This document shows positions 53,662 to 62,400 of a stretch of DNA of 64,000 nt, piece by piece (the first letter of the stretch is position 1; each line of letters begins with the position of its first letter). The DNA is taken from positions 434,001 through 498,000 of the forward strand of contig CAWDLK010000002.1 of the NCBI GenBank assembly GCA_963803165.1, in the 5' to 3' direction. Position numbers and translations under genes: made by a program. This DNA comes from Changshengia sp963803165 (GTDB taxonomy: Bacteria; Chloroflexota; Dormibacteria; Aeolococcales; Aeolococcaceae). A model generated the notes under the pieces. The model was not told the DNA's origin. It searched no databases and was given only the letters and a program-made list of their open reading frames with translations.

Positions 53662-54312
53662 ATGGCTTCTATCGGATCCGTAACGCTTGAGGTTCCCGAC
53701 GCTCCGGCTGCCGAGCGTTTCTACACCGCATTGGGGTTGGGCCCTCAGGTCCGCATCAGGCCCTCGGAGGCTGCGACCTCCGGCTTCCGAGGGTTCACAC
53801 TCTCGCTCGCGGTGTCACAGCCAGCAACGGCCAAGGCCTTCATCGACGCGGCATTGGACGCCGGTGCCACGCCGGTGAAGCCGGCGAAGAAGTCGCTATG
53901 GGGTTACGGCGGTGTCGTCCAAGCCCCAGACGGCACCATCTGGCAGATCGTCACGTCGGCCAAGAAGGATTCCGGTCCGGCCACCCGCCAAATCGACAAG
54001 ATCGTGCTTCTGCTCGGCGTGGCTGACGTGGGCGCGAGCAAGCGGTTTTACGTCAGCCACGGCCTCCCAGTGGGGAAGAGCTTTCTGAAGTACGTCGAGT
54101 TCGCGACACCGTCCAGTCCTGTTCAGCTGGCGCTCTACGGGCGCGGCGCCCTCGCCAAGCACGCCGGCGTCTCTCCCGACGGGTCGGGATCGCATCGCCT
54201 GACGGTTAGCGCCGATGTAGGGCCGTTCACCGATCCGGACGGGTTCGCGTGGGAGGCGTCAGTCGGGGCGGACGGCGCGGGCGTGCTCCGCGGCGAGGGA
54301 AGACCAGAGTGA
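53662..54312 (+). CDS. VOC (glyoxalase/bleomycin-resistance fold) protein
   Basis: 216 aa with two VOC half-domains: SVTLEVPDAPAAERFYTALG at residues 6-25 with GTIWQIVTS near 91, and KIVLLLGVADVGASKRFYV near 112 with FTDPDGFAWEASV near 190. Metal ligands are not fully conserved, so it may be a binding or glyoxalase-like protein. GAGGAG lies 8 nt upstream. A damaged second copy of this gene is found at 57234-57646, and the DNA before each shares CAGGAATCGAGAAGCGCC, so a segment was duplicated. Confidence 0.82.
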   Translation: MASIGSVTLEVPDAPAAERFYTALGLGPQVRIRPSEAATSGFRGFTLSLAVSQPATAKAFIDAALDAGATPVKPAKKSLWGYGGVVQAPDGTIWQIVTSAKKDSGPATRQIDKIVLLLGVADVGASKRFYVSHGLPVGKSFLKYVEFATPSSPVQLALYGRGALAKHAGVSPDGSGSHRLTVSADVGPFTDPDGFAWEASVGADGAGVLRGEGRPE

Positions 54313-54420
54313 GCACCGAAGGCGACCGGGCCACCGCCCTCGGGCTGCTTCAAGACCGATACGTGTCGACCCCTGGCTCCCGCCCCAGGGCGGCGTGCTC
54401 GCCCCCTCAAGGAGACTGTG

Positions 54421-55356
54421 ATGATTGAAATTAGGGAGCTCACCAAGCGCTACGGGCACAAGACGGCCGTGGACGGCCTGTCCTTCACGGTAGAACCCGG
54501 CATCGTCACCGGATTCCTGGGCCCAAATGGCGCCGGCAAGTCGACCACCATGCGCGTGCTGCTGGGCTTGGACCGCCCCGACGGCGGCGACGCGACCATC
54601 GGCGGCAAACACTACCAGCATCTCCCCCAGCCCCTCCGAGTGGTCGGTGCGCTTTTGGAGGCGCGCGCGATCCACCCAGGACGTAGCGCCTATAACCACC
54701 TGCTGTGGTTGGCTCAGACCCAGGGATTCAGCAAGAAGAGGATCGACGAGGTCATCGACCTCGTGGGGCTGCGCGAGGTCGCCCGCGACCGCGCCGGTGG
54801 CTTCTCCCTTGGCATGAGCCAGCGATTGGGCCTGGCCGCCGCGTTGCTCGGCGAGCCGTCCGTGCTCGTCCTGGACGAGCCTCTGAACGGACTGGACCCC
54901 GAGGGCATCGTCTGGATCCGGAATCTGATGAAGCGCCTGGCCGCCGAAGGGCGGACCGTCTTTGTATCCAGCCACCTCATGAACGAGATGGCGGTCACCG
55001 CCGACCATCTGATCGTCATCGGACGAGGGAAGTTGATCGCCGATTGCTCGACCGATGAGTTCATCCAGCGCAACACCGAGCAGGGTGTCCTCGTTCGCGG
55101 CCCGGACGCGGGGCGGTTGGCCGAGCTGATCGCTGGCGCCGGCGGCAAGGTCACCAGCAACGGCGACGCAGCGCTGACCGTGGCCGACCTGGAGTCGACG
55201 CGCATCTGGGAGCTGGCCGTCGCCGGGGGGCTCGTTCTCTCCGAGGTCACTCCAATGCGTGGATCACTGGAAGAAGCCTTCATGGAGCTGACCCGTGAGA
55301 CCGCCGAGTACGTCGCCGCTTCGATGCCGGGCGGCAGCAGGGAGGATGTCCAATGA
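54421..55356 (+). CDS. ABC transporter ATPase (BcrA/lantibiotic-immunity type)
   Basis: 311 aa. Walker A is GPNGAGKS near residue 38, the Q-loop region lies near 80, the signature is a divergent FSLGMSQRLGLA near 132, Walker B is VLVLDEPLNGLD near 153 and the switch His is in VSSHLMNEM. The C-terminal extension of about 90 residues is typical of drug/peptide-export ATPases. AAGGAG precedes ATG 54421. The stop overlaps the permease start by 4 bp, forming a two-gene exporter. Confidence 0.93.
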   Translation: MIEIRELTKRYGHKTAVDGLSFTVEPGIVTGFLGPNGAGKSTTMRVLLGLDRPDGGDATIGGKHYQHLPQPLRVVGALLEARAIHPGRSAYNHLLWLAQTQGFSKKRIDEVIDLVGLREVARDRAGGFSLGMSQRLGLAAALLGEPSVLVLDEPLNGLDPEGIVWIRNLMKRLAAEGRTVFVSSHLMNEMAVTADHLIVIGRGKLIADCSTDEFIQRNTEQGVLVRGPDAGRLAELIAGAGGKVTSNGDAALTVADLESTRIWELAVAGGLVLSEVTPMRGSLEEAFMELTRETAEYVAASMPGGSREDVQ

Positions 55357-56180
55357 TCAAGACAGTGGTAACCACCCTCGGGGTCGCAGACAACAAGCCC
55401 CGTTTCGGCCATGTTCTGCTCAGCGAATGGACCAAGATCCGCTCGGTCCGGTCGACGGTCTGGTCGCTGATCCTGCTGGTCATGCTGACCCTCGGGTTCA
55501 CCGCCCTGTTCACTTCGCTGACCGTCTCCCAGTGGGGTAAGAGTAGCGGCGCGGCCCGGGCGGCGATCATTGCCAACCCCACCAGTACCATCCTGGGCTC
55601 TGGGCTGGTTCTGAGCCAGCTGACGATCTGCGTCCTCGGCGTCCTCGTGATCACCTCCGAATACTCCACTGGCATGATCCGCGCCAGCCTGTTGGCGGTT
55701 CCCAAGCGTCTGCCGATGCTCGCTGCCAAGACCATCGCGTTCGGCCTGTTGGTCCTCGCGGTGGGGGTGGCGGTCTCCTTCGCGTCTTTCTCTATCGGCG
55801 CACCGATCCTGCATGCCAAGGCCCCCGTCGCGCTGAACGATCCAGGGGTGCTCCGCGCAGTCGTCGGAGGCGGGCTGTACCTGGCCGTGCTTGCGGTGTT
55901 CACGCTTGCAGTCGGCGCGATCGTCCGCCACAGCCCGGCCGCCATCACGGTGGTGATCGGCGTCGTGCTGGTGCTCACCCCCCTGACTCTGCTGATACCG
56001 GGCAGCATCGGCAAACACATCTACGCCTATCTACCAACCGCAGCAGGGAGTCTCATCACCAAAGCACAGCCGGCTCCGGGTGACCTGCTCACGCCCTGGC
56101 AGGGGTTCGGCGTCTTCTGCATCTGGACCGCGGCGCTCCTGACCGTCGCGGCGGCGATGTTCAAGCGCCGCGACGCGTGA
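55353..56180 (+). CDS. ABC-2 type permease
   Basis: 275 aa with six hydrophobic segments (about residues 37-58, 82-105, 124-147, 165-185, 191-211 and 245-265). LLSEWTKIRSVRSTVWSLIL near residue 22 and ITSEYSTGMIRASLLAVPKR near 101 are hallmark blocks of ABC-2 permeases paired with BcrA-type ATPases. Overlaps the ATPase gene by 4 bp. Exported substrate unknown. Confidence 0.9.
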   Translation: MIKTVVTTLGVADNKPRFGHVLLSEWTKIRSVRSTVWSLILLVMLTLGFTALFTSLTVSQWGKSSGAARAAIIANPTSTILGSGLVLSQLTICVLGVLVITSEYSTGMIRASLLAVPKRLPMLAAKTIAFGLLVLAVGVAVSFASFSIGAPILHAKAPVALNDPGVLRAVVGGGLYLAVLAVFTLAVGAIVRHSPAAITVVIGVVLVLTPLTLLIPGSIGKHIYAYLPTAAGSLITKAQPAPGDLLTPWQGFGVFCIWTAALLTVAAAMFKRRDA

Positions 56181-56297
56181 CTCGCGGCTGCAACACCCAG
56201 CGAAACTGACCTCATGGGCACCCAGGCGCGTCGCGATCGGAAAGGCGCGTTTGAACTCGCCGGTGTTCAAGTAACTTCCAATACGGAGAGAAGAGAG

Positions 56298-56384
56298 ATG
56301 AGCTCGTATGTCAGCGCGATTCTGCTTGCGGCTATCGACTTGGAACGATCAGCCTTTCCCGCCGCGCGGCTGACGCGAGGCTGA
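56298..56384 (+). CDS. Possible 28-aa leader ORF
   Basis: ATG 56298 with GGAGAGAAGAGAG directly upstream, ending TGA 56382-56384 one base before the next ATG. It contains VSAILLAAIDLERSAF. A strong ribosome site and coupling suggest translation, but it may be the remnant of a longer gene. Confidence 0.3.
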   Translation: MSSYVSAILLAAIDLERSAFPAARLTRG

Positions 56385-56385
56385 G

Positions 56386-56994
56386 ATGGCGAACATCGGC
56401 GTGATCGGATCTGGCAAGATCGGGGGAGGCCTCGCCCGCAAGTGGGCGGCCCGGGGTCACGCCATCTCCTTCGGCACGCGCGACCCCGCCAAACCCGAGG
56501 TGGTTGAGCTCGCCGTGCGCATCGGCGCCCGGGCGACGGAGATCGAGGAGGCGGTCGCGCAATCCGAGGTCGTCCTGTTCGCCATCCCCGGCGGCGCGAT
56601 GGAGTCGACCGCGGCGCGCCTCGGCACCCTTCTCGACGGCAGGGCAGTGATCGATGCAGCCAACAACGTGAGGGGCGTGGAGATGCACAGCTTCGCCGCC
56701 ATCAAGGCCGCGGCGGCCGGCGCCGCCTACTACCGTGCCTTCAACTCCTACGGCTGGGAGCTAATCGAGAAGCCGGTGGTCGGCGGCACTCCGGCCGACC
56801 TCTTCTACTGCGGCCCCGACGGAACTTCACGAACCACCGTGGAGCAGCTTATCGCCGATGTCGGCCTTCGCCCCGTCTGGGTGGGCGGACCAGATCAGGT
56901 GGACGTGGTCGATGGACTGCTTCGCCTCTGGTTCACTCTCGTGAGGCAGCGGGGTCACAGCCGGCGAACGGCCCTCAAGCTGCTCGAGGACTGA
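56386..56994 (+). CDS. NADPH-dependent F420 reductase-like (NAD(P)-binding) protein
   Basis: 202 aa. The N-terminal dinucleotide fold IGVIGSGKIGGGLARKW lies near residue 3, FGTRDPAKPE near 29 and VLFAIPGGAM near 63. RAFNSYGWELIEKPV near 117 sits where F420-dependent NADP reductases have their substrate loop. The C-terminus is shorter than in typical Fno. Likely an oxidoreductase of the F420_oxidored family. ATG preceded by GAGGCTGAG. Confidence 0.82.
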   Translation: MANIGVIGSGKIGGGLARKWAARGHAISFGTRDPAKPEVVELAVRIGARATEIEEAVAQSEVVLFAIPGGAMESTAARLGTLLDGRAVIDAANNVRGVEMHSFAAIKAAAAGAAYYRAFNSYGWELIEKPVVGGTPADLFYCGPDGTSRTTVEQLIADVGLRPVWVGGPDQVDVVDGLLRLWFTLVRQRGHSRRTALKLLED

Positions 56995-57233
56995 TATCCG
57001 TTGGCCGCCCGCAGGCAGTGCGCACCGTTGTCCTCGGTGGTGGCTCTCGACGGGCCGTGCCGAAGCAGGTGCATGATCCGATCAGGAATCGAGAAGCGCC
57101 GCTCACGTAGCGCACCTGTCCTGGTCGCAAGGACACCACCATTTACGAAGGTCACCCCGGATCGTGCAGTCGCATTCGCTGGCGTTCCTTCAGCGACAAC
57201 TCGGCTTCCCGAGATCAGGGGGAGAGCCAACCA

Positions 57234-57646
57234 TGGCTGCTCTCGAATCTCTCACGCCAGAAGTGGCCGACGCAGTTGCCGCCGACCAGCTTCCGTGGCG
57301 CCGTGGGATTGGGTCCTCAGGTGCGCGTGCGGCCCTCGGAGGCGCCGACGACTGGATTCCGCGGGTTCACCGTGTCGCTCACGGTGTCACCGCCGGCCAC
57401 GGCCAGGGGCTTTATCGACGCCGCGCTCGACCCCGGCGTCACGCCGGTGAAGCCGTTCAAGAAGTCGATCTGGGGTTCCGGCAGCGTGGGGCAAGCCCCC
57501 GACGGGACGATCTCGGGCGTGTTGCCCTCGCCAAGCACGCTGGCGTCTCTCCCGACGGCTCCGGCTCGCACCGGCTCATGATCGGCACCGATGTCGGGGC
57601 GTTCGCCGACCCGGACGGGTTCGCGTGGGAGGCCGCACCGCTCTGA
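57234..57646 (+). pseudogene. Degenerate second copy of the VOC gene
   Basis: Compared with 53662-54312, the start MAALESLTPEV and the end HAGVSPDGSGSHRLMIGTDV-GAFADPDGFAWEA are in one frame. The middle (GLGPQVRVRPSEAPTTGFRG ... FKKSIWGSGSV) is in another, and about 75 codons between the GTI and LAKHAG segments are deleted. At least two frame breaks and one deletion make it non-functional. It arose by duplication with its upstream DNA and then decayed. Confidence 0.75.
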
Positions 57647-57661
57647 GAGGGGCGGCGCTGC

Positions 57662-58981
57662 ATGAGTGGCCCAGAGCCGGTGAGGGAGACGGGAGGCAGC
57701 CCAGTGCGGCGGATCCTTTCGCCCTACCACCTCGCGCTGACCCACCCGGTGCTCCGCCCGGTGCTCCCCGGCGTGGCGCTGTCGGCCCTAGGCGACGGGA
57801 TGTCCGTGGTCGCGATCGCGTGGCTCGCGCTGCGGCTGTCGCATTCGGCGTTGCTGGTGGGTGCGGCAGTCGCGGCGTACTCCCTGCCCGGCGCTCTGGG
57901 GGCGGCCGCGCTAGGCCGCTGGCTGCGGGGACGCGGCGGGGCGGGACTGGCGTTCGCGAACGCAGTGGTCCGGGCGGCGGCGCTTGGCCTGGCCGCCGCC
58001 CTGTCCCTCGGAGGGCTGCTGGATCCCTTCTGGTACGTGTGCTTGCTGGGCATTTCGTCGCTGCTCAGCGCGTGGGGCATGGCGGGCCGCTACACGCTGA
58101 TCGCTGAGGTGCTCCCGCCCGCTCACCGGGTGGCCGGGAACACGGTGTTCGGGGCGCTTGATCAGATGAGCCTCATGCTCGGGCCAGCCCTGGCGGGCGT
58201 GCTGAGCGCGCTGGCCGGCCCGGCGGTAGCGATCGCTGTGGATGCGGGCACATGGCTGGTGCTGGCGCTCGGCTACGCGCGCGTGGCGCTGCTCATGGCA
58301 CGGTCAGCGTCGTCGAGGCAGCCCGCTCCGTCCTCGCCAGCGACGCCCGCGCCTGGCGGCGCTTGGTCGGTCCTGCGGGCGGACCGGACGCTGCTCGGGC
58401 TGATGCTATTGTCGTTCGCGTTTTACCTGCTGTACGGACCGGTGGAGGTAGCGCTGCCCGTCCACGTGGCAGTTGACCTGCGCGGTTCAGCGGCGTTGCT
58501 CGGCGCGTTCTGGGCGGTGTTCGGCGTCGGTGCGGTGGTGGGCGAGCTGTCCGCGCCCTTCGTGCGCCGACGCTGGGCGGTGTGGCCGACGATGGCCGCT
58601 ATCGTGCTCGGCTGGGGTGTCGCGCTGATACCACTCGGTCTCCCCACGCCGCTGTGGGTGGCCCTGGCCGCGTTCTGCGCCGGGGCAGCGATCTGGGGTC
58701 CCTGGACCTCGCTGTCGATGGCAGTCTTCCAGGACGCCAGCCCGCCCTCGGACTTGGCACCGCTGCTTGCCGCGCGCGGGGCGCTGCTGATGATCGCTGC
58801 GCCGCTGGGCACCGCGTTGGGCGGCCCCATGGTTGCCTGGCTGGGTGCCCGGGATACCTTGTTCACGTCGGCACTGGTGACCATCGCTCTCGGCGCTGTC
58901 GCCGGCGCCGCGGTCGTCCTCCGCCGGTCGCGGGTGGTTTCGGCCCGAAGGGAAGGTGGCCAGGACATGGCGGCGTCCTGA
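57662..58981 (+). CDS. MFS transporter (DHA3-like)
   Basis: 439 aa with about 11-12 membrane segments. LPGVALSALGDGMSVVAIAW near residue 35 (TM1), a motif-A position GRWLRGRGGAG near 85 and AGNTVFGALDQMSLMLGPAL near 157 fit the DHA3/EntS family. The region 212-235 is a Pro/Ser/Ala-rich cytoplasmic loop. It ends just before the repeat cluster at 59192, i.e. near the right edge of the accessory region. Substrate unknown. Confidence 0.85.
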   Translation: MSGPEPVRETGGSPVRRILSPYHLALTHPVLRPVLPGVALSALGDGMSVVAIAWLALRLSHSALLVGAAVAAYSLPGALGAAALGRWLRGRGGAGLAFANAVVRAAALGLAAALSLGGLLDPFWYVCLLGISSLLSAWGMAGRYTLIAEVLPPAHRVAGNTVFGALDQMSLMLGPALAGVLSALAGPAVAIAVDAGTWLVLALGYARVALLMARSASSRQPAPSSPATPAPGGAWSVLRADRTLLGLMLLSFAFYLLYGPVEVALPVHVAVDLRGSAALLGAFWAVFGVGAVVGELSAPFVRRRWAVWPTMAAIVLGWGVALIPLGLPTPLWVALAAFCAGAAIWGPWTSLSMAVFQDASPPSDLAPLLAARGALLMIAAPLGTALGGPMVAWLGARDTLFTSALVTIALGAVAGAAVVLRRSRVVSARREGGQDMAAS

Positions 58982-59191
58982 AGTGACTGCGCAGGTGGCT
59001 TGGGGCGTGCCCCCGGCGACCGGGCACAGGGCGGCTCCTTCGCTTCCGGTCCGGTGACAAGACTCCACCGTCTCGCGACGGCGTCGCCGCCAGTACTGTC
59101 ACCGGCGCAGTTCCTGGACATGCTCGGACCGCCACCGCGCGCCTTAGAACCGCTCCAGGATAGCGACGGGGGCTCCGGACTCCCAGTGCGG

Positions 59192-59305
59192 CGTGATAGA
59201 GGACTTGCTTCGGACATCGTGGTGCGGAGCAGCACTTGCTTCGCGCCATCGCGGACCCGGCCGGGACCAGGCAACTCCGAAGCAAGTGCTCCCGGCGAAT
59301 TCAAA
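59192..59305 (+). repeat. Island repeat type B, copy 2
   Basis: Same ordered words as 45965-46076, with ACTTGCTTCGG (59203), GCACTTGCTTCG (59232) and the inverted GAAGCAAGTGC (59279) all in 90 bp. It stands directly left of the tRNA-Pro fragment and the 137-bp repeat. The cluster of identical short words around a tRNA-derived core resembles integrase arm-type binding sites. The 58982-59191 stretch before it holds nothing I can name. Confidence 0.6.
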
Positions 59306-59326
59306 ACTGACCGCGAACTGACCCGC

Positions 59327-59376
59327 TGGTCGGGGCGGCGGGACTCGAACCCACGGCCTCTTGCTCCCAAAGCAAG
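59327..59376 (-). pseudogene. 3' half of tRNA-Pro(UGG), truncated
   Basis: Read on the minus strand there is the anticodon arm CTTGC-TTTGGGA-GCAAG (anticodon UGG followed by G37), a variable loop, the T-arm GTGGG-TTCGAGT-CCCGC, acceptor strand CGCCCCG, discriminator A and encoded CCA. The D-arm and 5' acceptor strand are absent: beyond 59377 the sequence is that of the 137-bp repeat. A non-functional remnant or att-site half. Confidence 0.82.
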
Positions 59377-59493
59377 TCCTTTCAACTTTCGGCGTTCGCA
59401 TAGGCGTTCCTAAATTCGCTTGAACCACTTGCTTCGCTATTCGTACAGAACGCCAGCACTTGCTTCGAGGGTCAGGAGCAGTTCCGGAAGCAA
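59357..59493 (+). repeat. 137-bp direct repeat, right copy (candidate attachment site)
   Basis: Identical to 35560-35696. Starts in the variable loop/anticodon arm of the tRNA-Pro fragment and continues with non-tRNA sequence carrying ACTTGCTTCG words near 59426 and 59457. The pair brackets 23.8 kb. Confidence 0.78.
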
Positions 59494-59725
59494 TACGACG
59501 ATCGGTGGGACCGATGCAGTCGAAAGGCGGGAAGCTTGGAACCGCTGGCCGGGGTGCTGGCGACGCTGAGGCAAGGACGCTCACGGCCGGCTGGACCCAT
59601 GGAGGGTCCGAGCCGCGGCTCCACGGATACACTGGGACGCGGCGATGAGGCCCGCCTAAGCCTCCGGCTGATGGCTTCTACCGGGACGCTATCAGCAGAC
59701 GCCGGAGGAGGAGGCACATGGTCAG
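59494..59725. other. Intergenic stretch right of the repeat
   Basis: No gene. The last 25 bases contain GGAGGAGG, the probable ribosome site of the universal stress protein. Confidence 0.4.
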
Positions 59726-60196
59726 ATGCACGATGTGATTGTCGCCTGCGTCGACGGCTCAGCCGGAGGCTACGCGGCCGTCGGCGAGGCGGCCGAGCTG
59801 GCCCGTCGCTTCGACTCCCGGTTGATCGCCCTGTCCGTCGAGGAGGGCTTGCCCAGATACGCCGCGACCATGGGCGAGGTGGACGATTTCAAGCGCGAGA
59901 AGGACGCGTACTTCGAGAACGTGGGCATCGTCGCGGCGAGGATCGCCGGCCGGCACGGCGCCAAGGTGACCCACGAGATTCGCATCGGCCACGCGGCCGA
60001 CGTGATCGTGCGCTTCGCCGATGAGATCCGGACCGACCTCGTCGTGCTCGGCTACAAGGGCCACTCGCGGATCGCCGGCTTCGTTATCGGGACGACCGCT
60101 CAGAAGGTCAACGGCTATGCCAAGGCGTCGGTCCTCATCGTCAAAGCCGAGCACACGGATGACGGCGAGCCCCCAAGCGTGCGTCCACTGAATTAG
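59726..60196 (+). CDS. Universal stress protein (UspA family)
   Basis: 156 aa, one Usp domain. VIVACVDGSAGGYAAVGEA near residue 4 is the first strand with the Asp of the nucleotide site. The ATP-binding G-2x-G-9x-G pattern is visible as GYKGHSRIAGFVIGTTAQKV near 109-128, and VLIVKAE ends the domain. GGAGGAGG lies 12-19 nt upstream. Probably binds ATP and acts in stress or hypoxia; it neighbours a membrane oxidoreductase complex. Confidence 0.9.
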   Translation: MHDVIVACVDGSAGGYAAVGEAAELARRFDSRLIALSVEEGLPRYAATMGEVDDFKREKDAYFENVGIVAARIAGRHGAKVTHEIRIGHAADVIVRFADEIRTDLVVLGYKGHSRIAGFVIGTTAQKVNGYAKASVLIVKAEHTDDGEPPSVRPLN

Positions 60197-60312
60197 ATTA
60201 GCGGCACCCCGAGCGGTCTCCTTCCACCATCGCAGCCGCCGGGGGTCGAGCGACGCGCCCCGCGTCACCGGGAAGCCGTCTCTGGCGAGCATGCGCGGAG
60301 GGTCCGCAACTG

Positions 60313-62400
60313 TCAGCGGATGAGCAGCGCGATCACAAAGACGGCGAACACGTACAGGAGATACAGGCTGAGGCTCCCGCCCTGCACACGGGTGAAGCCG
60401 CGCGAGACGAGCCGAGCAGCCGCCACCACGGGACGGTAGAGGTAGCGTTCCACGGGTTCGATGACCCGGTGCCGATAGCGCACGTCACGGACAAAGAACG
60501 GCGCCTGGTGGTAGTCGGTCTCGATCTCCTTCTGCGAGCTGTACACGCCGCCGAAGATGGACCGGAAGGGGTTGGTGAAGCCCGTCGCCGTGTACTGCAT
60601 GCTCGCGGTCCGCTGCGCCACCGCCCCGGCCCACACCGGGGACTCGCGGCGGCTCTGGCGGCAGAGCAGCCGGAGTCCCGCCGCCGTGAGCAGGATGATG
60701 AACGCCAGGCTGAGGAAGATGTAGGTGGGCGAGATGAATGCGAAGTTGGCACTGGTGGGGACGATGACCAGGCCATTGGCGGGGACGATCGGGCTGAGGA
60801 AGGCCCCGCCCAGCTTCACCAGGCCGGCGTACTGCCCGGGATGGGTGAAGATCGGCGGCAGCACCGCCGCGAGCAGGTTGGGGGCGTGACTGGCGCTCTG
60901 CGCGGCAGAGGCTGCAGCGCCGACGCCGAGCGGGGGGAGCAGGGCCATCGCGACTGCCACCACGACCGGAAACGCCATGCCCACCACCATGGCCCGGGGC
61001 GCCTCGTGCGCCTGCTCGGCGGCGCTGCTGCGGGGAGCACCCAGGAAAGCGCCGCCCACGATCCTGATGTAGGTGGTCACGGCGAGGGCAAAGGTCAGGG
61101 TCAGGAGCGCGCCGGCGGCGGCCAGATAGACGCGGTCTCCGGCACTGGAGAGGTCGTGGGCGCGGATTAGCGTCTGCAGCCCGAGCCACTCGGTCTGGAA
61201 ACCGTTCATGGGCGGGATGCCGGCCAACCCCATCGCCCCGAGCAGGAAGAGGGGCGTCGTCCAGCGCATCCGTTTGGCCAGGCCGCCGAGCTGGTCCATG
61301 TCGCGCGTTCCGGTGCCGATGTCCACTGATCCGGCGCCGAGGAAGAGTGCTCCCTTGAGCAGCGCGTGGTAGAGCGCATGCAGGCAGAGCACCAGCAGGG
61401 CGAGGCCGGCGAGCAGGGTCTTGCCGGCCGCGGCGAAGACCAGCGCCGCCCCGAGCATGGCGATCATGAAGCCGAGGTTCTCGATGGTGCTGTAGGCAAG
61501 CGCGCGCTTGAGATCAGAGGCGAGCAACGAGAAGAGGATGCCGTAGGCGGCGGTCCCCACTCCCGCCGCCAGCGCCAGGTAGCCCCACCAGGCCGGTGGC
61601 GGGCCGAGGAACACGAAGGTCGACAGGACCATGCCGTAGATGGCGGCCTTCACCACCACCGCCGAGAGCAAGGCGGAGACGTTGGAAGGTGCCGCGGGGT
61701 GCGCTTCGGGGAGCCAGCCCTGCAGTGGCACCAGCCCGGCCTTGGCGCCGAAGCCGAAGAAGAAGAGCACGAAGGCGGCGTCGGCCACCCCGCCCGACGG
61801 ATGGTGCGCGGACAGCCAGGCGAAGCTGGCCCCGGGAGCAAAGCCCCCGATCAGGGCGAAGCCGACCGCCATGCCGAAGAAGCCCACCTCGCTGAGGGCG
61901 AGCATGAGGAACGCCGCGCGGGGACGTCCTGGGTGGTCGAATTCGACGGTGACCAGAAAATAGGTGAGGATGGACATCGCCTCCCAGGCGACCAGCAGGG
62001 TGAGCGCGGTGCCGGCGGCGACGACCAGGACGACAGCGCCCACGCTCAGGTTGAGGAGGGCGAGACTGGCGGCCTGGCGCAGCGTCCCACCCAGGTTCTG
62101 GGTGTACCCGGCGCTGTACACGAAGATGCCGATGCCGACCAGCCCGGTGAGGAGCAGGAAGACGCCGGCGAGCGGCGACGACCGGAGCTCGAACGCTCCC
62201 AGCGGGGTGGTCGCCGGGAGGGCTTCGGTCACGCTGGGCCCGCTCAGCCAGACTGTCGCGGCGACCGCCAGGACGGCGCATCCGACAGCCCCGGCGGCGG
62301 CGGAGACGTAGCCCATCCACAGCCAGCGGACCATCAGCACCCCGCTGACGGCCCCCAGGGCGAGGCAGAGGAGGCTCTCGACGAGAAGGCTAAGCGCCAT
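60313..62400 (-). CDS. Proton-pumping membrane subunit, HyfB/HycC-like (complex I NuoL/M/N family)
   Basis: 695 aa with about 15-16 hydrophobic segments. The antiporter-like core is clear: LLVAWEAMSILTYFLV (TM5 Glu region) near residue 137, FGFGAKAGLVPLQGWLPEAH (TM7 Lys region) near 216-235, HALYHALLKGALFLGAGSV (TM8 His/Lys) near 352. The long hydrophilic insert near 590-650 is typical of HyfB-type proteins. ATG 62400 lies within the last codons of the preceding gene (11-bp overlap). Third gene of the operon entering from the right edge. Confidence 0.88.
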   Translation of the reverse strand: MALSLLVESLLCLALGAVSGVLMVRWLWMGYVSAAAGAVGCAVLAVAATVWLSGPSVTEALPATTPLGAFELRSSPLAGVFLLLTGLVGIGIFVYSAGYTQNLGGTLRQAASLALLNLSVGAVVLVVAAGTALTLLVAWEAMSILTYFLVTVEFDHPGRPRAAFLMLALSEVGFFGMAVGFALIGGFAPGASFAWLSAHHPSGGVADAAFVLFFFGFGAKAGLVPLQGWLPEAHPAAPSNVSALLSAVVVKAAIYGMVLSTFVFLGPPPAWWGYLALAAGVGTAAYGILFSLLASDLKRALAYSTIENLGFMIAMLGAALVFAAAGKTLLAGLALLVLCLHALYHALLKGALFLGAGSVDIGTGTRDMDQLGGLAKRMRWTTPLFLLGAMGLAGIPPMNGFQTEWLGLQTLIRAHDLSSAGDRVYLAAAGALLTLTFALAVTTYIRIVGGAFLGAPRSSAAEQAHEAPRAMVVGMAFPVVVAVAMALLPPLGVGAAASAAQSASHAPNLLAAVLPPIFTHPGQYAGLVKLGGAFLSPIVPANGLVIVPTSANFAFISPTYIFLSLAFIILLTAAGLRLLCRQSRRESPVWAGAVAQRTASMQYTATGFTNPFRSIFGGVYSSQKEIETDYHQAPFFVRDVRYRHRVIEPVERYLYRPVVAAARLVSRGFTRVQGGSLSLYLLYVFAVFVIALLIR

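Noticed and set aside
59327..59405. Intact tRNA-Pro gene
   Set aside because: Only the anticodon arm to CCA end is present; the D-arm and 5' acceptor strand cannot be found to the right.
35560..59493. CRISPR array or phage remnant as explanation of the repeats
   Set aside because: No regular repeat-spacer spacing, no cas genes, and no capsid, terminase or integrase genes in between.
59144..59632. Minus-strand ORF across the repeat, and its partner at 35425-35751, sharing a 45-residue identical segment
   Set aside because: The shared peptide is only the translation of the 137-bp DNA repeat and tRNA fragment; no ribosome site and different ends, so not a gene family.
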